Below, piece after piece: positions 41,641 through 51,196 of a stretch of DNA of 57,699 nucleotides. The notes under the pieces were generated by a model. That model had not been told where the DNA came from. It made no database searches and saw nothing but the letters and a program-made list of their open reading frames with translations. The DNA is from an uncultured Bacteroidales bacterium. Lineage in GTDB: Bacteria > Bacteroidota > Bacteroidia > Bacteroidales > WCHB1-69. Every line of letters starts with the position of its first letter. Within the stretch, counting starts at the first letter, position 1. The stretch covers positions 1-57,699 of the forward strand of contig CAMKLG010000014.1 of NCBI GenBank assembly GCA_946413585.1, given 5' to 3'. The position numbers and the translations under genes are program-made.

Positions 41641-44600
41641 TTATCGGACATTCTCCTGTAATGTCTTGTTAATAAGCGTTTTAAGTTCCAAGATATTGGT
41701 TTCTACCACTTTTCGCTTTTCGGGTTGGAACAGGGTCGCGTATTTGGCTTTGCCGACTTTGAACTTCAGTTTATCTTCTAAACCAATGATATCCAAACCT
41801 ATGCGTATGGGTTTGAGTAAGGAAATGTTATAGTCGTAAGTCATGTCGAGATTGTGCCGTCCGGAGATGATGGCCTGGTACTTGTCGATGGAAAGCAAGA
41901 ACGGATAGACATCCACTTCGTTGCGGAAGATGGTGATTTCCGTTGATAAACTGTCGATTTTGTTCTGCGTTTTCTTGTTGAACATCAGTTTCTTAGCGAT
42001 GGTTTTGTAGGTTTCATTATCCAAAACCACCAAGTCGTGACCGTTGATGGCGGCGGCGCCTCGCAGGGTAGAATATTTGATATCGTAATTGGATTTCAGG
42101 TAGGTTTCCGCTGCGAAGTGGAATTCAGCGTTGCCGCTGAAAGCTTTTAACATAGGGATAATGGTATCGACTTCCGGAATCATAGCAATGAGCTTATCTA
42201 TCTTGATGTCAAGTAGATGGAAGTCGAAGCCGAGGAAGAGATGGTTCATGCGCGGGGTGCGGTACATGGCCGTGAGTTGCATCCGTGCAGCATCGTTGGT
42301 GAGACCCATTTCCTCCAATACTAATACGCCGTCCTTCACATACACGCGCCCGGCGATGTTGCGGAATTCCGATTCCTCATACAAGGCTTTCTTGATGGTT
42401 GTGTTCATGTTGACATCCACGCCAAATGGTACGATAAAGGGTGTAGTTTCTTTATTATCAGCTAATTGTTCAGCTTGCTCCAATAATGTGTCGGGAGCAC
42501 CGAAACCATCTACAAATGCCATCAATTCATTCAAATTCAAATAGTTGGCCACTAATTCTAAATTGCCTTTAAGTAATCCTTTGTTTTGGAGGTAAGGTTC
42601 TATACCCGTAATGGTGCCAGTGAGATTAATGTCAGACTGTCCGAACTTCAAATTTGCTTTTTTTAACACACATTTCTGCGGGTTGAAGTCAATATTTAGT
42701 GTCGGAAATTCTATGGCGTGCGCCACATCGCGGATTTCTGCTTTGGCATTTGTGGTCTGTAGTTTCACCACCGGCGACCACTTCACCAGCGGGTGTTCTT
42801 CATAATCCTTATAATCAATCTCTGCTTGCAGATTTATTTTATCTGTAGTGAAGTTGATGAAATTGCCCATGTTGGAACTCGTGGGTTGTCCTGAGTTGCT
42901 GACGTAAACGTTAACATTATTTCCGTTGTAATCCAAACGCATTTGATTCATGTTTTTCAACACGAAAATGCCTTGAGGATGTGAGAGTTCCGCAGTAATC
43001 GTGTCTGCCTGCATACCGAGATGAGACAGCTTATAGGAAGTGGCAAATTTGAGTTCTACCGTGCTGTCTAACAGATTGTTGGTATAAGCATCCAACTCAA
43101 TAATAGAGCCATTGATCTCCTTTTTTGCATTAGAGCGTATATTTTGGATTAGCAGTTCACTCGTTTTCACCTTAGCATTGAGCCATTCGTCGATTTTGTA
43201 CGGTTTCTCAGTGATAGGGAATGTCAAGTCAACCTGTAAATCAGGTGAATAGACGGACATAGTATCATCGTATAGCAGTTTCAAGTCCTTAAACTGTCCG
43301 TTGACGATGGCTTTGGAGATATTGTCAACAGAAAACCCGGTTTCGGGGTCGTATGCGAGCTGCGTTTGAACTTTAACATCCGCTTTGCCCTCGTATTGAG
43401 TAAAAATTTCCGGCAAGAAATCTTTGAAGTCATTAATGTGCAGGTTCCCGTTGGCGACAATATCGCATAACATCTTGCCAAACAGATTCTTAATGGTACC
43501 CGAAGCGGTCAATTTATTGTGTTTTCGCGTGGTTGCGGACAATGATTTGACGGTCAAATCGCTTTGGTTGTTGAGATTCAAGTCGAGATCGAAAAGAGCG
43601 TTAATTTTTTCAAAATCAAGCGGCAGGTCTTTCATCGCAAACGAACCGTTTTTCCAAGCAATGTCGGAGGTGACGACAGGTAAATGAGTAGGAGAATATA
43701 GTCCTTTCACCGTTCCTTGGATTTGCATTTTTCCTTCTATCGTTATGTCATCCAGTGCGTTACCGATCACTGCATCAGGAATAATGGGGAGGATATCCAG
43801 AATGTTCCATTCGTCGGTTTCGTATTGCAGGTCGGTATAAAGTCCGTGGCGGGTAGAATCTTGTTGTACCAAACCGTTCACCAAAAGGGAATGACCATCG
43901 ATTTTAACGACCGTTTCTTTCAAATTGTACTGTTGTGCATCAAAATCTGCAAGCAATTTTGAATAGATTGAAACATCTAACTCATTGACATATAAGGAAG
44001 TGTCAAGAAGAAGGCGGGCTTTTTGCAAGCGTACATTTGCTTCGCCGTTTATTAAGTTAAAATTTGTGAAAGAACCGTCGTAGGTGGCTTCGAGATTTTG
44101 TCCGGAAAGGTTGATTTTGGTGCTGTCGTCCATGATGAAAAAGAGCGTTTTGGCATTCGCTTTCAACTTTCCATCCATGTTTTGTTCCGCAAAGGCACCT
44201 TTTACCGTTAAATCCACCTGTTCAAGGTTCGCTTTCAGCTTCGATTGCTCATTTTGAAAGCGAATATCTAATTTTTTAGTCTTAACTTTTTGTAAATCAA
44301 CAGTATAATCAAAAGAGGAAGTGTCGTTGGGATTGGAGCGGAACACATTGAAATTGCCGTTTCCTGCTTCATCGATATAGAGGTTGGCCAGGCCTTCTTT
44401 CAGTGAAAAATCGTTAATTTCTACGTGTTTGTTTTTGATGAGTTCACGAATGTTGAGCGCGGCCACACAGTCTTTTACGTACAGCAAAGTATCTGAAACG
44501 TTAGCGTTTTGCGGATTTTTCAGTACGACATTTTCCAAATCCAATCCGATTTTTGGGAAAGTTTTGAAAAAAGTGAGTCCAACATTGTCGATATGGAATT

Positions 44601-44751
44601 CGCAAGTAAGAAATTTGTCGGCTTGATTATTGACAATTTTTGCCAATTTGGAAGGTGAAAAAATGCTAAAAAGAGCAATAGAAACCATAATGGCAATCAC
44701 TAGAATGAGGGATGCCAAGGAAATGAGTCCTATTTTTAGTGCTTTTTTCAT
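41641..44751 (-). CDS. AsmA-family envelope protein
   Basis: A 1036-residue protein with one N-terminal membrane helix (LISLASLILVIAIMVSIALF), followed by long beta-rich repeats. The N-terminal AsmA region (FFKTFPKIGLDLENVVLKNP, VKDCVAALNIRELIKNKHVEI) and the C-terminal AsmA_2-like region (AFSGNAEFHFAAETYLKSNYD) are recognisable. AsmA-like proteins are bridge-type factors linked to outer-membrane lipid transport and assembly. It begins directly after the lipoprotein stop, in an operon with murB and an Omp85-like barrel, consistent with envelope work. Confidence 0.88.
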   Translation of the reverse strand: MKKALKIGLISLASLILVIAIMVSIALFSIFSPSKLAKIVNNQADKFLTCEFHIDNVGLTFFKTFPKIGLDLENVVLKNPQNANVSDTLLYVKDCVAALNIRELIKNKHVEINDFSLKEGLANLYIDEAGNGNFNVFRSNPNDTSSFDYTVDLQKVKTKKLDIRFQNEQSKLKANLEQVDLTVKGAFAEQNMDGKLKANAKTLFFIMDDSTKINLSGQNLEATYDGSFTNFNLINGEANVRLQKARLLLDTSLYVNELDVSIYSKLLADFDAQQYNLKETVVKIDGHSLLVNGLVQQDSTRHGLYTDLQYETDEWNILDILPIIPDAVIGNALDDITIEGKMQIQGTVKGLYSPTHLPVVTSDIAWKNGSFAMKDLPLDFEKINALFDLDLNLNNQSDLTVKSLSATTRKHNKLTASGTIKNLFGKMLCDIVANGNLHINDFKDFLPEIFTQYEGKADVKVQTQLAYDPETGFSVDNISKAIVNGQFKDLKLLYDDTMSVYSPDLQVDLTFPITEKPYKIDEWLNAKVKTSELLIQNIRSNAKKEINGSIIELDAYTNNLLDSTVELKFATSYKLSHLGMQADTITAELSHPQGIFVLKNMNQMRLDYNGNNVNVYVSNSGQPTSSNMGNFINFTTDKINLQAEIDYKDYEEHPLVKWSPVVKLQTTNAKAEIRDVAHAIEFPTLNIDFNPQKCVLKKANLKFGQSDINLTGTITGIEPYLQNKGLLKGNLELVANYLNLNELMAFVDGFGAPDTLLEQAEQLADNKETTPFIVPFGVDVNMNTTIKKALYEESEFRNIAGRVYVKDGVLVLEEMGLTNDAARMQLTAMYRTPRMNHLFLGFDFHLLDIKIDKLIAMIPEVDTIIPMLKAFSGNAEFHFAAETYLKSNYDIKYSTLRGAAAINGHDLVVLDNETYKTIAKKLMFNKKTQNKIDSLSTEITIFRNEVDVYPFLLSIDKYQAIISGRHNLDMTYDYNISLLKPIRIGLDIIGLEDKLKFKVGKAKYATLFQPEKRKVVETNILELKTLINKTLQENVR

Positions 44752-45147
44752 CTATTGTTTGGTAAAGGTGTAATATTTTCCGAAGTCATCGTGGTAGGAG
44801 AGGGTAGTGGCGTTTAATTTCGTAACCGTATAGGTTTTTGGCACGTTACCGCCCATTTCCATTTTGTGAATTTGAGTCAAGGTGGAGCCTTCCAACGTCC
44901 AGGTGAAGGGTTGTGCTTCCTCTTCAGTCACGTCGTCGGCGGTGTCCCATGTGTAGCCAGTGCCTACCTCGTTGTAATGTTCATGCAAAGTGCCTGCCGC
45001 CCATGTTCCAGTGAGCAGCGTTTTGTCGAATTTTTGGCCGCCCCCAAATATATCGCAACTGTTCATCAAAAACAGTAAACAACAGAATGTCAGTCCGATA
45101 TATAGACTTTTCTGAAGATTATTGGCGATATGGGTGTTCTTTTTCAT
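44752..45147 (-). CDS. Lipocalin-like lipoprotein
   Basis: A ~131-residue lipoprotein. The N-terminal hydrophobic segment ends in a lipobox (FLMNSC), so the mature protein begins at Cys. The rest looks like a small lipocalin-like beta barrel: LLTGTWAAGTLHEHYNEVG, FTWTLEGSTLTQIHKM, VTKLNATTLSYHDD. The start at 45147 (MKKNTHIANN) is preferred over an upstream ATG seven codons earlier because it gives a normal lipoprotein signal. Function unknown. Confidence 0.82.
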   Translation of the reverse strand: MKKNTHIANNLQKSLYIGLTFCCLLFLMNSCDIFGGGQKFDKTLLTGTWAAGTLHEHYNEVGTGYTWDTADDVTEEEAQPFTWTLEGSTLTQIHKMEMGGNVPKTYTVTKLNATTLSYHDDFGKYYTFTKQ

Positions 45148-45179
45148 TGTTATTTTAGATAATTTCAAGATGATAAAGA

Positions 45180-46190
45180 TTAAATTCGGTTTATTTCCAT
45201 TTCTAACGTTATGTTAAACAGCGAGTTAACATCTTTGACAATCGTTTCAGCTGTATCCAGTACCTCTTTTGGAGTGGCATTGCCGTAGTTGACTAGAACC
45301 AGAGCTTGGTTTTTCCACGTACCGGCATTGCCCATTCGTTTACCTTTCCATCCAGCCTTCTCAATTAGTTGACCAGCAGATAGTTTCTTTTGTCCATCAG
45401 GAGCATCGTAGGCTATCAAATCGGGATATTGGCTTTTTAAATCTTCGTATTCTTCAGAGGAAATCACAGGATTTTTGAAGAAGCTGCCGCCATTACCGAC
45501 TATTTTTGGGTCAGGTAGCTTAGCATCGCGGATTTTGCGCACGCATTCGGAGACATAGCGCAATTTCATTGGCAACTCTCGTTCAGCCATTGCATTGGCC
45601 AACCCTTGGTACGATAACGTAAAATGCTCTTTAATTGATAATTGGAACCAAACGTAAGTAATGATGCAGTCGTTTTTCAATGCCTGCTTGAAGATAGAAT
45701 TCCGGTAAGAAAATTGGCAGTCGGCGTTCATCAGTTCAAACGGTTCGCCAGTGGAGATGCGGAAACCTTCAACTTTGTAGAGGGTGTCTTTTACTTCCAC
45801 ACCGTATGCGCCGATATTCTGTACGGGTGCACTTCCGACCAATCCAGGAATAGCCGTAAGATTCTCAATGCCAAAGTATTCGTGTCTAATACAGTATTGA
45901 ATCAGGTTGTCCCAAGGTTCGCCGGCTGCTACGCGTAGCAGCACGTTATCATAGGTTCGTTCCTTCACCTCAATTCCTCCAAAGGCGGGGTGCGCCACAA
46001 TGCCATCGAAGTCTTTGGTAAACAAGGTATTACTACCACCTCCAAGGATGTAGTAGGGCTCTCTTTTCAAATAATCGTTGATGATAGTAGGTATCTCGTC
46101 AGCATTTTCCATTTGGATAAATTGACGAGCAAACACCTCCATCCCGAAGGTGTTATAGGCTTTAAGATTTTGGTTTTCAAATAGTTGCAT
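45180..46190 (-). CDS. murB: UDP-N-acetylenolpyruvoylglucosamine reductase
   Basis: MurB makes UDP-MurNAc, the second committed step of peptidoglycan synthesis, using FAD and NADPH. YILGGGSNTLFTKDFDG binds FAD, GIENLTAIPGLVGSAPVQNIGAYG is the signature, FSYRNSIFK and KIVGNGGSFFKNP contain the catalytic Tyr/Ser region, and AGQLIEKAGWKGKRMG completes a type I enzyme. Length 336 is normal. It starts 3 nt after the stop of the barrel protein gene. Confidence 0.97.
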   Translation of the reverse strand: MQLFENQNLKAYNTFGMEVFARQFIQMENADEIPTIINDYLKREPYYILGGGSNTLFTKDFDGIVAHPAFGGIEVKERTYDNVLLRVAAGEPWDNLIQYCIRHEYFGIENLTAIPGLVGSAPVQNIGAYGVEVKDTLYKVEGFRISTGEPFELMNADCQFSYRNSIFKQALKNDCIITYVWFQLSIKEHFTLSYQGLANAMAERELPMKLRYVSECVRKIRDAKLPDPKIVGNGGSFFKNPVISSEEYEDLKSQYPDLIAYDAPDGQKKLSAGQLIEKAGWKGKRMGNAGTWKNQALVLVNYGNATPKEVLDTAETIVKDVNSLFNITLEMEINRI

Positions 46191-46193
46191 AGA

Positions 46194-47630
46194 TTAAAAC
46201 ATATAACCCATTTTGACATAAATGTTAGCCAAGCTGCCGTTGTCGCGTTTGTCGAACGGTGCGGCCCAATCCACAGAAAGCACGAAATTGTCATTCATCA
46301 TCAGCTTTAGACCTATACCTGCGGAAAAGTGTGGACGGTAGATATTCTTGCTTTCGTCAAAGATGATGTAGTCGGATAGTTCATCCAGATTGAAGTCGGG
46401 ATCGTTTTGTATAATGTTGTTCGTGATGATTTTTTCATCTAGGCGATAGGGTTGCAGGATAAGTCCCATGTCCAAAAACGGATTCAAACCAATGGCAAAG
46501 TGTTCTTTGCCGATGTCAAATTTATAGACGTTGAAGCGGAATTCGATGTTAGCAAAGGCGTAGCTTTTAGCAGTAATACGGTTTCTCAGGATACCGCGGT
46601 TGGTGTTTCCGCCGCCGAGACCTTCATATAACACTCTCTGGATAAACAAGTTATTATAGTAATTGTTGATATAGAAGGGAGCTTCGCCAGCTACATTCAG
46701 TTGGGCAGCCAAACGATAGGCAAAAATGATCCAATCTTTATAAACGGGTACAAAATGGCGGAAACTGGCATTGAAAAACAAACTATTCGCATATTTATCT
46801 TCTCCAAAACCAGCATAATAGGTCAAAAAGAAGTCTGCATTCATACCTTTGTTGGTGTTTTGCAGTCGGTCGCGGTTATCGTAGGAGATACCGCCGCGAA
46901 GGTAAGGATGCCAACCGCCGTTAGCCTCTGCTTGCGAAAGGATGCCCCATTTCACGTATTTGTCATACATGCCGTCCACGTATGGTAGCATGTTTTCCGG
47001 TTTCTTGCCCTTGTTGATCATGTCGATGTTCACTGGCGCGATATTGTACCACAAAAGTCCGAGACCGGCATTCCAGTACCAATCTTCCCCGATGCTTCCG
47101 TTGATATCACCAGCGATGCGGAGGAGGTCACGCTGAGATTTGTAGAAAGCGCGGGAGATATAATTCTCGCTTTTCTTATTCGCCCAGTCGTGGTTATAAA
47201 CGGTCTGGTAACCATTGTAACCGTAGAAGTCGCACAGTGCGTCAGGTAGATAAGAAATATCGAGTTTCACCCGATGTCCAGGAAGCAGATGCTTGGAATC
47301 GTAGCTGAAACGGAAAAGGCCGGAACGTTTGGTGGTATAAGCCGCTTCGAAATAGAGGGAATGGAGGTATTCGGGATAGGTGGATCCGTCGCCGAAATAA
47401 TAGACATTCGACAGCAAACCGTATTGGAAACCTTTGTCGGCATCGTATCCCACACTGGGGAGCATGCCGAAGGTCCAGCCAGTACGCACCACGTTTTTAT
47501 CTTTCTTGGGTTTCTCCTTTTTTGGTTTTTTGTCACCTAAATAGGCCGTGGTGTCAGCATCATTCGCAAATGCGGAGAAAATACCCGCCATCAGAACGGC
47601 TATTAGCAGAAGGAAGATTTTTTTATTCAT
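46194..47630 (-). CDS. Omp85-superfamily-like outer-membrane barrel protein without POTRA domains
   Basis: A 478-residue protein with a signal peptide (LLIAVLMAGIFSAFA) and a short Lys/Pro linker (GDKKPKKEKPKKDKN). About 400 residues of barrel strands follow. Repeats of aromatic strands (YGLLSNVYYFG, SGLFRFSYDSKHLLPGHRVKLDISYLP, AFANIEFRFNVYKF) and the C-terminal YVKMGYMF fit the surface-antigen/Omp85 barrel. No POTRA repeats precede the barrel. First gene of the operon with murB, lipoprotein and AsmA protein. Substrate unknown. Confidence 0.75.
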   Translation of the reverse strand: MNKKIFLLLIAVLMAGIFSAFANDADTTAYLGDKKPKKEKPKKDKNVVRTGWTFGMLPSVGYDADKGFQYGLLSNVYYFGDGSTYPEYLHSLYFEAAYTTKRSGLFRFSYDSKHLLPGHRVKLDISYLPDALCDFYGYNGYQTVYNHDWANKKSENYISRAFYKSQRDLLRIAGDINGSIGEDWYWNAGLGLLWYNIAPVNIDMINKGKKPENMLPYVDGMYDKYVKWGILSQAEANGGWHPYLRGGISYDNRDRLQNTNKGMNADFFLTYYAGFGEDKYANSLFFNASFRHFVPVYKDWIIFAYRLAAQLNVAGEAPFYINNYYNNLFIQRVLYEGLGGGNTNRGILRNRITAKSYAFANIEFRFNVYKFDIGKEHFAIGLNPFLDMGLILQPYRLDEKIITNNIIQNDPDFNLDELSDYIIFDESKNIYRPHFSAGIGLKLMMNDNFVLSVDWAAPFDKRDNGSLANIYVKMGYMF

Positions 47631-47648
47631 AAAGGTTAGGGGGGGATT

Positions 47649-47690
47649 AGTTTAGGGTTTAGGGTTTAGAGTTTAGGGTTTAATAGTCTA
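47649..47690. repeat. Heptad array TTTAGGG family
   Basis: Words based on TTTAGGG, TTTAGGG, TTTAGAG, TTTAGGG, TTTAATA in 7-bp phase, followed by two copies of TCTAAGT (to ~47706). It lies between the yggS stop and the Omp85-like start, directly upstream of that start. Confidence 0.8.
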
Positions 47691-47717
47691 AGTCATTTGT
47701 CTAAGTCAATAATAAAG

Positions 47718-48389
47718 TCAAACATTATAATTTCTTGGTCCGAAGATGGCACTGCCGATGCGAATCAAGGTGCTACCTTCAGCGACGGCAATGGGATAAT
47801 CATCCGTCATTCCCATGGAAAGTTCCTTGAAATCAGTGTTTTGTGAGAAAAATTGCGCTTTGAGATCTTTGAAAATCTGATGCAGATGTTGGAATTCGCC
47901 ACGCACTTGCTCTTGGTTATCGGTGAAGGTAGCCATACCCATGACACCGTGGATTTTAACATTTTTTAGCTGTTGAAATTCGGGATTTTGCAACATTTCC
48001 ACACATTCTTCCCAGGAGAAGCCGAACTTGGTTTCCTCGTCAGCAATGTGGAACTGCAGCAGGCAAGGGATGACACGCTCATTTTTCACAGCAAATTTGT
48101 TGACCTCTTTCAGCAGTGAAAAGCTGTCAATACTGTGAATGAGCGCCACATACGGAGCAATGTATTTGATTTTGTTCGTTTGCAAGTGGCCGATAAAATG
48201 CCATTCGATGTCTTTGGGAAGCACTTCGTGCTTGGCTTTCATTTCCTGCGCGTGGTTTTCGCCGAAAGCCCGCTGACCGTGTTGGTATAACTGGGCGATG
48301 TCTTCCGCAGGTTTGAATTTGGAAACGGCAATCAAACGCACGCCCTCGGGCAGGGAAGCCCGAATTTCGTCGTATTTTTCGATATTCAT
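47718..48389 (-). CDS. YggS-family pyridoxal-phosphate-binding protein
   Basis: A 223-residue cytoplasmic PLP-homeostasis protein (PLPBP). LIAVSKFKPAEDIAQLYQ contains the PLP lysine, and FGENHAQEMKAKHEVLPKDIEWHFIGHLQTNKIKYI is the conserved start of the alanine-racemase-like barrel. LSMGMTDDYPIAVAEGSTLIRIGSAIFG is the C-terminal signature. Cotranscription with the Omp85-like gene is possible but an array intervenes. Confidence 0.95.
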   Translation of the reverse strand: MNIEKYDEIRASLPEGVRLIAVSKFKPAEDIAQLYQHGQRAFGENHAQEMKAKHEVLPKDIEWHFIGHLQTNKIKYIAPYVALIHSIDSFSLLKEVNKFAVKNERVIPCLLQFHIADEETKFGFSWEECVEMLQNPEFQQLKNVKIHGVMGMATFTDNQEQVRGEFQHLHQIFKDLKAQFFSQNTDFKELSMGMTDDYPIAVAEGSTLIRIGSAIFGPRNYNV

Positions 48390-48405
48390 ACGGACTAAAT
48401 TTTAG

Positions 48406-48479
48406 TGACCCCGGCGGGATTCAAACCCACGACTTTCAGAACCGGAATCTGACGTTCTATTCAGCTGAACTACGGGGCC
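48406..48479 (-). tRNA. tRNA-Arg (anticodon CCG)
   Basis: Acceptor GGCCCCG / CGGGGTC with one G-U, D arm GTTC...GAAC, anticodon stem TCAGA / TCTGA with loop TTCCGGT (CCG, reads CGG), T arm GTGGG...CCCGC-type with loop TTTGAAT. No encoded CCA. Confidence 0.94.
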
Positions 48480-48491
48480 AAGTTTCGGCGG

Positions 48492-48499
48492 CAAAGGTA
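48492..48499 (-). promoter_or_regulatory. -7 box TACCTTTG for tRNA-Arg(CCG)
   Basis: TAnnTTTG on the minus strand, 12 nt before the tRNA 5' end. Confidence 0.7.
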
Positions 48500-48560
48500 C
48501 AATTTTTTTTGATAGTCGGAAATGAGTGAGAAGTGAAATTTCAGCAACTCCAAAAAATTG

Positions 48561-48568
48561 TATTTTTG
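48561..48568 (+). promoter_or_regulatory. -7 box TATTTTTG for the ABC-F gene
   Basis: TAnnTTTG followed by CCGC, 17 nt upstream of the ATG at 48586. Confidence 0.75.
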
Positions 48569-48585
48569 CCGCTTTGAAAAATAAT

Positions 48586-50469
48586 ATGAACTATTTAACG
48601 GTTGATAAAGTTTCCAAGTCGGTGGGCGAAAAAGAGTTATTCCACCAGATTACGTTTGGTCTGGAAAAGGGACAGAAAAGCGCGCTCATCGCTCGGAATG
48701 GCACAGGAAAAAGTACGCTTCTCAACATTATTGCAGGGTTCGATACGCCAGACGAAGGTCAGGTGATCATCCGTAATGATATTGTGGTTTCGTATTTGCC
48801 GCAACGCGATGATTTTCAGGAGGATAACTCTGTATTAGATGCGCTTTTTGATGCAGATACGCCAGTTCTGAAAGCCATCAAGGAGTACGAAACCTGCGTG
48901 ACACTGATGGAGAACGGGCATGAGGTTCCACAGGAACGCATGGAGAAAGCCATCTCTGACCTTGACAGGCTGCAAGCTTGGGATTATGAGTCGAAGGTGA
49001 AAGAGATTCTTTCCAAATTCGGGATTAATGATGTGTTGAAAAATGTGGGCGAACTCTCTGGTGGTCAGCGAAAAAAAGCGGCGTTAGCCAAAACCCTCAT
49101 CGCCGACACTGACCTGCTCATCCTTGACGAGCCGACCAACCATCTCGACATTGAGATGACCGAATGGTTGGAAAATTACCTTTCTTCTGCCAACATCACC
49201 CTGCTGATGGTCACCCACGACCGTTCCTTCCTCGATCGCGTCTGCAACGACATTTTCGAGCTTTCCAACGGCAACCTGTATCATTATCGAGGCAAATACG
49301 ACTATTTTTTGGAGAAAAAGGCCGAAAGGTTGGCCAACGCTGCTGCCGAACAGGAGAAGTTGAGGCAACTTTATCGCAAGGAGCTCGCGTGGGTGCACAC
49401 CTCCCCGCAGGCCCGCACCTCCAAAGCCCGCGCCCGCATCAACAACTTCGAAAAACTGCAGGAAGCGGTGAGCGTGCGCAGTGAGGCCGCCCCCGAAGGC
49501 TTCAAAGTGCAGGCCGAGCGAATTGGACACAAAATATTGGAAATCAGCCATCTGGATTTCGCCTACCCCGACCAGACCATCGTCAAGGACTTCTCCTACA
49601 TCTTCAAGAAAGGGGAAAAGTGCGGCATCGTGGGCAAGAACGGCTCCGGCAAGAGCACCTTCCTGAAGATGATCATGGGCGAGGTGATTCCCGACGGCGG
49701 CAAAATCACCCCCGGACAGACCATCAAATTCGGCTACTTCTCGCAAAACGGGATGGAATACGCCGGCAACAAAATCGTGCTGGAGTTGGTGAAAGAGCAC
49801 GCCGAAGTCATCCGGATGGACAACGGCAACTACATGAGTGCCAGTAATTTCCTAAACCATTTCGGATTCCCGTACAGTCTGCAGTACACCTACTACGACG
49901 ACCTCAGCGGCGGCGAGAAACGGAAGCTCCACCTGCTCATCACGCTGCTCAAAAACCCCAACTTCCTCATCCTCGACGAGCCCACCAACGACTTCGACAT
50001 CGACACGCTGAACCTGTTGGAGGACTTCCTCGGCAACTTCGAGGGCTGTCTGCTCATCGTCTCCCACGACCGCTGGCTGATGAACAAGTTAGTCGATCAC
50101 CTCTTCGTGTTCGAGGGCGACGGCATCATCCGCGACTGTTGGGGTAATTACGAAGATTACCGGCAGCAGCGTGAGAAGGAACGGCGCATCCAAAAACGGA
50201 TTGAAAAGGCCGCCCGTCCCGAGCCGGTGAAACCGCAACGCACACCGCAACCCAACAAGCTGACTTACAAGGAAAAACGCGAGTTAGAATCCTTGGAGAC
50301 CGACATCGCCAACATGGAAATCGAGAAGAAGATTCTCGAAGAAAAGATGGCAATGGGCAAAGGCACGCCCGAAGATTTCGCCGAGTGGGGAAAGCGTTAC
50401 AATGAGCTCAACCAGCTGCTGGACGAGAAGACCGAACGTTGGATGGAGTTGTCTGAAAAAGAATCATAA
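48586..50469 (+). CDS. uup: ABC-F family ATPase, Uup-like
   Basis: A 627-residue soluble ATPase acting on the ribosome (Uup/EttA class). Two ABC cassettes: Walker A ARNGTGKST and GKNGSGKST, signatures LSGGQRKKAALAK and LSGGEKRKLHLL, Walker B LLILDEPTNHLD and FLILDEPTNDFD. The linker (P-site interaction motif region) carries ARTSKARARINNFEKL. The C-terminal ~70-residue coiled coil (KLTYKEKRELESLETDIANM) is the Uup type DNA/RNA-binding tail. Start at 48586 is used because the promoter lies inside the longer frame. Codon use becomes clearly GC-richer from ~49.1 kb. Confidence 0.92.
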   Translation: MNYLTVDKVSKSVGEKELFHQITFGLEKGQKSALIARNGTGKSTLLNIIAGFDTPDEGQVIIRNDIVVSYLPQRDDFQEDNSVLDALFDADTPVLKAIKEYETCVTLMENGHEVPQERMEKAISDLDRLQAWDYESKVKEILSKFGINDVLKNVGELSGGQRKKAALAKTLIADTDLLILDEPTNHLDIEMTEWLENYLSSANITLLMVTHDRSFLDRVCNDIFELSNGNLYHYRGKYDYFLEKKAERLANAAAEQEKLRQLYRKELAWVHTSPQARTSKARARINNFEKLQEAVSVRSEAAPEGFKVQAERIGHKILEISHLDFAYPDQTIVKDFSYIFKKGEKCGIVGKNGSGKSTFLKMIMGEVIPDGGKITPGQTIKFGYFSQNGMEYAGNKIVLELVKEHAEVIRMDNGNYMSASNFLNHFGFPYSLQYTYYDDLSGGEKRKLHLLITLLKNPNFLILDEPTNDFDIDTLNLLEDFLGNFEGCLLIVSHDRWLMNKLVDHLFVFEGDGIIRDCWGNYEDYRQQREKERRIQKRIEKAARPEPVKPQRTPQPNKLTYKEKRELESLETDIANMEIEKKILEEKMAMGKGTPEDFAEWGKRYNELNQLLDEKTERWMELSEKES

Positions 50470-50471
50470 TC

Positions 50472-51167
50472 ATGCATTACTTCTACTCCCCCGATATATC
50501 CCAACCCTTCGTCACCTTAAGCAACGAAGAATCAGAACATTGCGTACGCGTGATGCGCCATCGCGAGGGCGATGCGGTGTGCATCACTGACGGCTGCGGA
50601 CATTTAGCGGAAGCTGTTATTGCCGAAGCACATCCAAAAAAGTGTCTGCTGGAGATTCGTCAGCATATTACCGACAACCTCCTAACCCACAATGGATTGC
50701 ACCTTGCCGTGGCACCCACCAAGAACGCCGACCGCATGGAGTGGCTGTTGGAGAAGGCTATCGAGATCGGCATCTGCTCGCTCACCTTCCTGCAATGCGA
50801 CCATTCCGAGCGCACGCACCTCAACCTCGAACGTCTGCAACGGTTGGCCATCGCGGCATTGAAACAGTCGCAAACCACGTGGTTGCCGCCGCTCAAGATG
50901 ACGAAATTCACGGACTTTATCCACCAAAACGCAGATACTCAAGCGGATAAGTTTATCGCATGGTGCGATGAAAACAACCAGCGACAGCTGGTCAGCGCAC
51001 CGCGTAACCATTCCGAAATGATTTTGTTAATCGGTCCCGAAGGCGATTTCAGTTCGGAAGAGATTGCCGTTGCTCGCGAAGCCGGATATGTGGAGGTCAA
51101 ATTAGGGGACCGCCGGTTGCGCACAGAAACGGCAGGACTGTATGGTTGTTTGGTTGCCAGTCTGTAG
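50472..51167 (+). CDS. rsmE: 16S rRNA m3U1498 methyltransferase RsmE
   Basis: A 231-residue SPOUT enzyme. N-terminal PUA-like domain (EESEHCVRVMRHREGDAVCITDG), then CxxEQ-like sequence LTFLQCDHSERTHLNLERLQRLAIAALKQS, and the knot motifs LLIGPEGDFSSEEIAVAREAG and LGDRRLRTETAGLYG. Two nt after the ABC-F stop, so cotranscribed with another ribosome-associated factor. Confidence 0.95.
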   Translation: MHYFYSPDISQPFVTLSNEESEHCVRVMRHREGDAVCITDGCGHLAEAVIAEAHPKKCLLEIRQHITDNLLTHNGLHLAVAPTKNADRMEWLLEKAIEIGICSLTFLQCDHSERTHLNLERLQRLAIAALKQSQTTWLPPLKMTKFTDFIHQNADTQADKFIAWCDENNQRQLVSAPRNHSEMILLIGPEGDFSSEEIAVAREAGYVEVKLGDRRLRTETAGLYGCLVASL

Positions 51168-51183
51168 AGATACCATCTCTACA
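51163..51183. repeat. REP-like palindrome TGTAGAGAT-ACC-ATCTCTACA at the rsmE end
   Basis: A 9-bp perfect inverted repeat with a 3-nt loop. It contains the rsmE stop codon, has no T run, and is a short form of the palindrome at 17060. Confidence 0.7.
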
Positions 51184-51196
51184 TGGAACATTAAAA

